Assembly: GCA_044340485.1 (NCBI GenBank)
Contig: JBIITN010000041.1
Coordinates: 1 to 9,426 of the forward strand
DNA from: UBA2093 sp044340485
GTDB taxonomy: Bacteria; Actinomycetota; Acidimicrobiia; Acidimicrobiales; Ilumatobacteraceae
Direction: 5' to 3'
Length of the DNA stretch: 9,426 bases
Notes under the pieces: generated by a model
What the model saw: only the letters and a program-made list of their open reading frames with translations
Database searches by the model: none
Told to the model about the DNA's origin: nothing
Shown here: positions 6,344 to 9,426 of the stretch, piece after piece
Layout: each line of letters starts with the position of its first letter
Numbering within the stretch: the first letter of the stretch is position 1
Position numbers and translations under genes: made by a program

Positions 6344-7219
6344 TCAGTTGAGACATGAAATGACCGCCTCGGCAAAGCGATCGGCCGAATGTGGCGCCAC
6401 ATGAAAAAAGAAGGACGGTTCTGCCATCTCGATTTCAATGACAATCGGATTACCGTCGTTATCGGGCACCAAGTCGATGCGCGCATACAACGGAGCCTTT
6501 CCCCATCGTCGTACAAGAAATGACATCACTTTGTCGCCTAACGCGTGTTGAGCTTCAGTGGGCTCGCGTGCGGCGATGTCTTCCACCACAAACAAGCCAT
6601 TTTTTACATTGACTCCTGTTGACAAAATGGCACCTTTGCGAAATGCGTGACTGAATGTGCCGTTGAAGTAATTGAGTGCAGTTTCATGCTCTTTATCAAT
6701 GGCTCTTTGATACGGCTGCACCATTGCTACTTTGCCAAGCTTCAATATCTGATGAACAAACGACAGTGCTGAGTTGTAGTCACTACGAAAACGTTCGGTG
6801 TTGTTTGATCCTGCGCTAACAGTGGGCTTCACCACTACATCACGTCGCAACAATTCATCCACATCATCTGTGAGATCTTCTGGCGATCCCACAAATAACG
6901 TGGGAATCGTCGGAATGTTCGCCGCGACACATTCAGACAGATACCTCTTGTCAAGACTCCACGCGATGACATCCGCCGAGTTATGCAATGTGGTGACTCG
7001 AGAGACTTCCTTTAACCATGTTGAAAACTCATCAAAACGACGGTGGTAATCCCATGGAGAACGAACAATCGCCGCAGCGAACCGTTTCCAGTCCACCGCG
7101 GCGTCGTCCCATTTATGAATTTCAACGTCTACCCCTCGCGCAACAAGTGCGTCGAAAGCCGGTTGAAGGTCTTTGTCGTGGTCTCGCGCCTCACTAGCTG
7201 TGATGAGCGCGATGGTCAC
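6344..7219 (-). CDS. ATP-grasp family ligase (RimK/DcsG-like)
   Basis: 291 residues from GTG 7219. ATP-grasp enzymes join a carboxylate to an amine or thiol through an acyl-phosphate. The N-terminal pre-ATP-grasp part has RSPWDYHRRFDEFSTWL (53-69), then LHNSADVIAWSLDKRYL. The ATP-binding part has DVVVKPTVSAGSNNTERF (around residue 130) and MVQPYQRAIDKEHETALNYF. The C-terminus has YARIDLVPDNDGNPIVIEIE (245-264), with Asp249, Glu262 and Glu264 as likely magnesium ligands, followed by EPSFFF. The 'WDYH' and 'E.EPS.F' patterns recall the group that includes DcsG (O-ureido-serine cyclo-ligase) and many uncharacterised proteins. The substrate is unknown. It follows groEL after 21 bp with no clear Shine-Dalgarno sequence or TAnnnT box. 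Confidence 0.82.
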   Translation of the reverse strand: MTIALITASEARDHDKDLQPAFDALVARGVDVEIHKWDDAAVDWKRFAAAIVRSPWDYHRRFDEFSTWLKEVSRVTTLHNSADVIAWSLDKRYLSECVAANIPTIPTLFVGSPEDLTDDVDELLRRDVVVKPTVSAGSNNTERFRSDYNSALSFVHQILKLGKVAMVQPYQRAIDKEHETALNYFNGTFSHAFRKGAILSTGVNVKNGLFVVEDIAAREPTEAQHALGDKVMSFLVRRWGKAPLYARIDLVPDNDGNPIVIEIEMAEPSFFFHVAPHSADRFAEAVISCLN

Positions 7220-7240
7220 GATGTATAGAGATTGAACGAC

Positions 7241-8866
7241 TTAGAAGTCGCCCATTCCCATGTCACCGTGATCATGACCGCCAGCAGCAGGCTGTGGCTT
7301 GTCGGCGATGACCGCTTCGGTGGTAAGGAATAGCGCAGCAATTGATGCCGCATTCTGCAATGCAGAACGAGTCACCTTTGCCGCGTCAATAACACCCAAC
7401 TTCACGAGATCCTCGTATTCGCCGGTTGCAGCATTGAGGCCTTCAGCGCCCTTCATGCTCTTGACCTTCTGCACAACTACGCCACCTTCAAGACCAGCAT
7501 TCTCTGCAATTTGCTTAATCGGTGCCTCAAGTGAACGTGCAACCATACGAGCGCCGGTTGCTTCGTCACCATCTAACTTCTCAGCTGCGGTCAATACTGC
7601 GGCCTGTGCGCGCAGCAAAGCAACGCCACCGCCAGGCACAACGCCTTCTTCGATAGCAGCTTTGGTGGTGCTCACAGCATCTTCAATACGGTGCTTCTTT
7701 TCCTTCAGTTCAACTTCTGTTGCGGCACCAACTTTGAGCACTGCAACTCCACCAGACAACTTGGCAAGACGCTCTTGCAGCTTCTCACGGTCGTAATCAG
7801 AATCGGTATTGTCGATCTCGGTCTTAATTTGGTTGATGCGACCCGTAATGTCGGTCTCTGCGCCAGCACCTTCAATGATTGTTGTTTCATCTTTGGTGAT
7901 GATGACTTTCTTTGCACGACCAAGCAGATCAAGTGTGGTGTTTTCCAACTTGAGACCAACTTCTTCGCTGATGACCTGTCCACCAGTGAGAATTGCCATG
8001 TCTTGCAACATTGCTTTGCGACGATCGCCGAAACCAGGAGCCTTTACTGATGCGCTACGGAAGGTTCCACGGATCTTGTTCACAACCAAAGTTGCGAGTG
8101 CTTCGCCTTCGATGTCTTCGGCGATGATCACGAGTGGCTTACCGCTTTGCATCACTTTTTCAAGTACGGGGAGCATGTCACGGACAGCCGTGATCTTGTT
8201 CGCTACAAACAAGATGTATGCGTCTTCGAGAACTGCTTCCATGCGCTCTGAGTCAGTAACAAAGTACGGTGAGATGTAGCCCTTGTCGAAGCGCATACCT
8301 TCAACAAGATCCATCTCCATGCCGAAGGTCTGGCTCTCTTCAACGGTAATAACACCGTCTTTGCCAACCTTGTCGATTGCTTCAGAAATCATCTTGCCAA
8401 TTTCTTGATCGGCTGCAGAAATAGACGCAACCTGAGCAATCTGTTCTTTCGAATCAACTTCCTTTGCGAGCGAACGAATACTCTCGACTGCAGCTGCAAC
8501 TGCGGCCTCAATACCCTTTTTTAGGGTCATTGGGTTTGCACCAGCAGCCACGTTGCGCAATCCTTCGCGCACCATGCTCCATGCAAGAACGGTTGCCGTT
8601 GTGGTTCCGTCACCAGCGACATCATCTGTCTTTTTGGCAACTTCTTTCACCAACTCTGCACCAATTCGCTCGTATGGATCTTCGAGCTCAATGTCTTTTG
8701 CGATGGACACGCCGTCGTTGGTGATGGTGGGAGCGCCCCACTTCTTTTCCAACACAACATTGCGGCCCTTTGGTCCGAGCGTGACGCGCACGGCGTCGGC
8801 CAACTTATTCATTCCCGCTTCAAGTCCGCGACGGGCTTCTTCATCAAACGCAATCAGTTTTGCCAT
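7241..8866 (-). CDS. groEL: 60-kDa chaperonin GroEL (GroEL2/HSP65 type)
   Basis: 541 residues, full length. GroEL forms the double-ring ATP-driven folding chamber in the cytoplasm, working with GroES. The sequence is that of the actinobacterial GroEL2 branch: EKKWGAPTITNDGVSIAKDI near residue 40, the ATP-binding VAGDGTTTAT with Asp86, the family signature AAIEEGVVPGGG near 405, and VIDAAKVTRSALQNAAS near the end. The C-terminal tail is short and mixed, AAGGHDHGDMGMGDF: it has the final Gly/Met pattern of GroEL2 plus two histidines of the kind abundant in GroEL1 tails. ATG 8866 has a strong Shine-Dalgarno sequence, GGAGG with 7 nt spacing. No groES precedes it, so it is a stand-alone copy. Regulation is by the CIRCE operators upstream. 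Confidence 0.98.
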   Translation of the reverse strand: MAKLIAFDEEARRGLEAGMNKLADAVRVTLGPKGRNVVLEKKWGAPTITNDGVSIAKDIELEDPYERIGAELVKEVAKKTDDVAGDGTTTATVLAWSMVREGLRNVAAGANPMTLKKGIEAAVAAAVESIRSLAKEVDSKEQIAQVASISAADQEIGKMISEAIDKVGKDGVITVEESQTFGMEMDLVEGMRFDKGYISPYFVTDSERMEAVLEDAYILFVANKITAVRDMLPVLEKVMQSGKPLVIIAEDIEGEALATLVVNKIRGTFRSASVKAPGFGDRRKAMLQDMAILTGGQVISEEVGLKLENTTLDLLGRAKKVIITKDETTIIEGAGAETDITGRINQIKTEIDNTDSDYDREKLQERLAKLSGGVAVLKVGAATEVELKEKKHRIEDAVSTTKAAIEEGVVPGGGVALLRAQAAVLTAAEKLDGDEATGARMVARSLEAPIKQIAENAGLEGGVVVQKVKSMKGAEGLNAATGEYEDLVKLGVIDAAKVTRSALQNAASIAALFLTTEAVIADKPQPAAGGHDHGDMGMGDF

Positions 8867-8873
8867 GGTTGTT

Positions 8874-8878
8874 CCTCC
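8874..8878 (-). promoter_or_regulatory. Strong Shine-Dalgarno sequence of groEL
   Basis: GGAGG on the minus strand is followed by aacaacc and ATG 8866. It is the clearest ribosome binding site in the window and contrasts with the leaderless-looking neighbours. Confidence 0.85.
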
Positions 8879-8896
8879 AAGTCAGGGGGTACTTCG

Positions 8897-8912
8897 TGTC
8901 TCTCCCGAGACA
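8897..8912 (-). promoter_or_regulatory. Hairpin in the groEL leader
   Basis: TGTCTC-TCCC-GAGACA is a perfect 6-bp stem with a 4-base loop. In the groEL transcript the loop reads GGGA, which fits the stable GNRA tetraloop class. It lies between the CIRCE operators and the Shine-Dalgarno sequence, so it would be in the 5' untranslated region. A role in mRNA stability or translation is inference. Confidence 0.5.
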
Positions 8913-8917
8913 GCCGT

Positions 8918-8944
8918 ATGGCACTCGGGACGACTGAGTGCTAG
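8918..8944 (-). promoter_or_regulatory. CIRCE operator 1 (HrcA site) of groEL
   Basis: On the minus strand CTAGCACTC, 9 bp (agtcgtccc), then GAGTGCCAT. This matches the CIRCE consensus TTAGCACTC-N9-GAGTGCTAA at 15 of 18 positions, with both 6-bp cores perfect. It ends 51 bp before the groEL start. CIRCE is bound by the heat-shock repressor HrcA, so groEL is expected to be induced by heat or unfolded protein. Confidence 0.85.
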
Positions 8945-8967
8945 CACTCTACAGCCGAGACTGCTAA
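8941..8967 (-). promoter_or_regulatory. CIRCE operator 2, overlapping the first
   Basis: On the plus strand CTAGCACTC, 9 bp (tacagccga), then GACTGCTAA, matching CIRCE at 16 of 18 positions with one core mismatch. It shares CTAG (8941-8944) with operator 1, so the two form a continuous array of four half-sites; the join is the perfect palindrome GAGTGCTAGCACTC (8936-8949). A TANNNT box (TAGAGT, minus strand, 8951 to 8946) lies inside it and could be the groEL -10, which would make repression by HrcA direct. Confidence 0.65.
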
Positions 8968-8977
8968 CCGCCACACC

Positions 8978-9040
8978 GACCATGTATCTGCCGTTCGACC
9001 ACAGCCGAACTCGAGTCTTGACGCCTTAACAGCCGCCTGC
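8978..9040. repeat. 63-bp tandem repeat, copy 1
   Basis: First of three head-to-tail 63-bp units. It differs from copies 2 and 3 at three positions (8985, 8987, 8988). It contains the inverted repeat GTTCG (8993-8997) / CGAAC (9006-9010), the palindrome ACTCGAGT (9009-9016) and a copy of the 3' end of cysO with its stop codon (TTAACAGCCGCCTGC on the plus strand). Confidence 0.95.
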
Positions 9041-9103
9041 GACCATGCACTTGCCGTTCGACCACAGCCGAACTCGAGTCTTGACGCCTTAACAGCCGCC
9101 TGC
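9041..9103. repeat. 63-bp tandem repeat, copy 2
   Basis: Identical to copy 3 across all 63 bp, so the duplication is recent or kept uniform. It carries the same inverted repeat, ACTCGAGT palindrome and cysO-terminus copy as copy 1. Confidence 0.95.
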
Positions 9104-9166
9104 GACCATGCACTTGCCGTTCGACCACAGCCGAACTCGAGTCTTGACGCCTTAACAGCCGCCTGC
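9104..9166. repeat. 63-bp tandem repeat, copy 3, overlapping the cysO 3' end
   Basis: Identical to copy 2. Positions 9152-9166 are the genuine last codons and stop of cysO, and the next four bases (9167-9170, gacc) also match the start of a further unit. The array therefore begins inside cysO and runs toward the groEL operators. Confidence 0.95.
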
Positions 9167-9426
9167 GACCGCCGGAATAATGGAGACGGTGTCGCCGTCA
9201 TTCACCGGAGTGTCGAGGCCTTGGAGATAACGCACGTCATCGTCTGCGACGAAGATGTTCACGAACTTGTGCAAATCACCATTGGCGTCAAACAAGCGCT
9301 CGCCGAAGCCAGGGTGGGCGGCTTCGAGTTTGGCGAGAACTTCGCGCAAGGTGGCGCCTTCAACCGAGACGGTACTAGCGCCGCCCGACAAAGGGCGCAT
9401 GGTGGTTGGGATGCGAACGGTGACTG
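9152..9426 (-). CDS. cysO: CysO-like MoaD/ThiS-family sulfur carrier protein (5' end at window edge)
   Basis: The frame runs to the right edge; 91 codons are visible, starting VTVRIPTTMRPLSGG, so probably only one or two codons are missing. An internal ATG at 9400 is not the start. The protein has the ubiquitin-like beta-grasp pattern of MoaD/ThiS and is close to my recollection of mycobacterial CysO: LHKFVNIFVADDDVR, 'GLDTPVNDGDTVSIIPAVAGG'. In mycobacteria CysO carries a C-terminal thiocarboxylate that donates sulfur to O-phosphoserine through CysM, and the JAMM protease Mec frees the cysteine. Here the protein ends Gly-Gly-Cys, one residue longer than expected, so the di-glycine is not terminal. 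Neither cysM nor mec is visible; groEL follows 285 bp downstream. A role in molybdopterin or thiamine synthesis is less likely but not excluded. Confidence 0.88.
   Translation of the reverse strand, partial: VTVRIPTTMRPLSGGASTVSVEGATLREVLAKLEAAHPGFGERLFDANGDLHKFVNIFVADDDVRYLQGLDTPVNDGDTVSIIPAVAGGC

Noticed and set aside
9009..9020. LexA/SOS box in the repeats
   Set aside because: Only one half of GAAC-N4-GTTC is matched; the other half has two mismatches of four.
8978..9166. CRISPR array or HspR (HAIR) sites in the repeats
   Set aside because: The units are contiguous with no unique spacers, and the ACTCGAGT palindrome lacks the 7-bp gap of HAIR (CTTGAGT-N7-ACTCAAG).
8941..9201. An 86-codon minus-strand frame reading through the 63-bp repeats as 21-residue repeats (SQAAVKASRLEFGCGRTASAW)
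   Set aside because: It stays open only because 63 is a multiple of three; its start lies out of frame inside cysO, it has no ribosome binding site, and it ends in the CIRCE. Most likely an accident of the repeat, though not disproved.
9398..9400. Start of cysO at the internal ATG, making an 82-aa protein
   Set aside because: The frame continues upstream as VTVRIPTT, which matches the first beta-strand of CysO-like proteins, so the true start is just beyond the window.

Overview
The window looks like chromosomal DNA of an actinobacterium with moderate GC, most likely from the Acidimicrobiia or a similar aquatic lineage (inference). Reasons: an actinobacterial GroEL2-type chaperonin without groES, a SalK/SCO6745-family protein, an actinobacterial PAC2 protein, a CysO-like sulfur carrier, and start codons that often lie 6-8 nt after a TAnnnT box with no Shine-Dalgarno sequence, as in leaderless transcripts. 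No phage, IS element, CRISPR array, tRNA or rRNA was found. Most of the window is ordinary housekeeping; the accessory-looking part is the 285-bp gap between cysO and groEL.

Layout. 1-150 (-): N-terminus of a GNAT-like acetyltransferase. 169-1077 (+): SCO6745/SalK-family protein, divergent from it with overlapping -10 boxes in an 18-bp gap. 1094-1987 (+): PAC2 protein whose acidic tail carries a sliding-clamp-like peptide. It converges on 2018-2722 (-), a Nudix hydrolase. From there to the right edge everything is on the minus strand, in the order of transcription: cysO (9426-9152, missing only about its first two codons), groEL (8866-7241), a DcsG/RimK-like ATP-grasp enzyme (7219-6344), hemQ (6304-5630), an unrecognised 158-aa gene (5489-5013), glnD (5016-2731, coupled by a GTGA overlap) and the Nudix gene.

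The cysO-groEL gap holds two overlapping CIRCE operators (HrcA sites), a groEL leader hairpin with a GNRA-type loop, and three 63-bp tandem repeats. Each repeat carries a copy of the last 19 bp of cysO including its stop codon, so cysO ends inside the array. The encoded CysO ends Gly-Gly-Cys instead of the usual Gly-Gly, which suggests either C-terminal processing or a genetically encoded version of the CysO-cysteine adduct.

The genes do not form one pathway: nitrogen signalling (GlnD), protein folding (GroEL), heme synthesis (HemQ), sulfur transfer (CysO) and nucleotide-type hydrolysis (Nudix) sit side by side. The best leads for something undescribed are the cysO terminus with its repeat array, the double CIRCE, and the clamp-like motif in the PAC2 tail.
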